Source: Chryseobacterium mulctrae
Lineage (GTDB): Bacteria > Bacteroidota > Bacteroidia > Flavobacteriales > Weeksellaceae
Direction of reading: 5' to 3'
DNA: 41,172 nucleotides
NCBI RefSeq assembly: GCF_006175945.1
Contig: NZ_VAJL01000003.1
Location: 1 to 41,172 of the forward strand
Below, one piece after another: positions 40,789 to 41,172 of this stretch. Both the position numbers and the translations under genes were made by a program. The first letter of the stretch is position 1; each line of letters starts with the position of its first letter. Under the pieces are notes generated by a model. That model searched no databases, was not told the origin of the DNA, and saw only the letters and a program-made list of their open reading frames with translations.

Positions 40789-41147
40789 ATGAAAAACTAT
40801 TTTGTCCCATTTTTGGTTTGAAGCCTACTTACTGTTCTATGCCTGTTTTTGGTTGCATGCATTTACTTTCGTACTGGATATTTCGAATCTTCAATCTCTA
40901 CAAATGAAACTACATTTCATTTTAAAGATGGGGATTCTATAACTACTCATAAATACTATCGAGATTTATCCGGAAATTGGATTTTACTTTTCGTCGACTG
41001 ACCCCTACTTGATAAAAAAGTAATTGTTTCAAAAGATGGATGGATTTCAACCTCTGTAAGTACTAACTAAAATGATGTCAAAAAGCTTTTAAAGAATTGA
41101 ACAAATGGAAAAAAGGGAGAATAATTTTAGACAATTCTTCAAAATAA
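40789..41147 (+). pseudogene. Decayed small membrane-protein gene
   Basis: The frame from ATG 40789 reads as a membrane-anchored protein but is broken by TGA at 40819 and 40999 and TAA at 41068. A frame change then restores good coding character to a natural-looking end at 41147 (KAFKELNKWKKGRIILDNSS). Both TGA codons fall where Trp would suit, so each may be one base from TGG. The visible helix is SLLTVLCLFLVACIYF. Multiple hits imply that the function has been lost. Confidence 0.65.
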
Positions 41148-41172
41148 TTAATCTCAAAAACTATAAAATAAT
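41145..41172 (+). repeat. Repeated small-gene spacer, variant copy at the window end
   Basis: TAATTAATCTCAAAAACTAT resembles the spacer copies at 40406 and 40765 and is followed by AAAATAAT at the window end. The ATG at base 1 would complete the pattern, so the molecule is probably circular. Confidence 0.55.

Noticed and set aside
40789..41070. Alternative genetic code with TGA as Trp
   Set aside because: TGA ends the relaxase gene properly, and the same region also has a TAA and a frameshift, so simple decay explains it.

Overview
The window looks like a complete, circular, self-transmissible plasmid of about 41.2 kb from a low-GC Flavobacteriia host, most likely Weeksellaceae (Chryseobacterium, Elizabethkingia or Riemerella type). 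The grounds for the host are strong AT richness, AT-rich spacers in place of Shine-Dalgarno sites, repeated TAnnTTTG boxes (the Bacteroidota -7 promoter element), a Bacteroidota-type Tra system (DUF4133/DUF4134 proteins, TraG, TraI-TraO) and lipoprotein and relaxase types of that phylum. The last bases form a gene leader that fits directly onto the ATG at base 1, which supports a circle cut at a start codon. No integrase, tRNA, rRNA or CRISPR was seen.

Layout. (1) 1-4.3 kb: replication module. A Rep_3-type initiator lies behind a lytic transglycosylase and is followed by eight identical 16-bp iterons, with a DnaA-box-like site and a T-rich stretch. A ninth, inverted iteron lies inside rep. 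(2) 3.2-8 kb: small regulators and membrane proteins, a degenerate AAA+/TniB-like protein, a gene with a 28-nt leader shared with two genes at 38.5-38.9 kb, and an umuDC pair whose UmuD has Cys in place of the catalytic Ser. (3) 8-25.7 kb, minus strand: one long DNA-processing and transfer operon. In order of transcription it holds a relaxosome accessory protein, a relaxase, a relaxase-C-terminus-like protein, two DUF3945-like proteins (one broken by a perfect 107-bp tandem duplication), SSB, topoisomerase III, the VirD4/TraG-type coupling protein, a Toprim protein, a small protein and a giant methylase/SNF2 helicase related to DarB-type proteins. (4) 25.65-26.26 kb: divergent control region with a candidate oriT and AT-rich repeats. 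(5) 26.1-37.9 kb, plus strand: the mating-pair apparatus TraA to TraO and a large TraQ-like lipoprotein, ending at two terminators. One early gene is frameshifted at an A9 tract. (6) 38-41.2 kb: two XRE regulators, two tiny membrane proteins with the shared leader, a resolvase, and small unknown genes separated by a second repeated leader, the last of which is a decayed pseudogene.

How it works together: Rep and the iterons give replication and copy control, and the resolvase probably resolves multimers. The minus-strand operon nicks, unwinds and delivers plasmid DNA to the coupling protein. The plus-strand operon builds the type IV secretion channel. UmuDC and the methylase/helicase are likely aids to survival in the new host. 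The most unusual signals are the 28-nt leader regulon, the 107-bp duplication, the A9 frameshift and the iteron inside rep.
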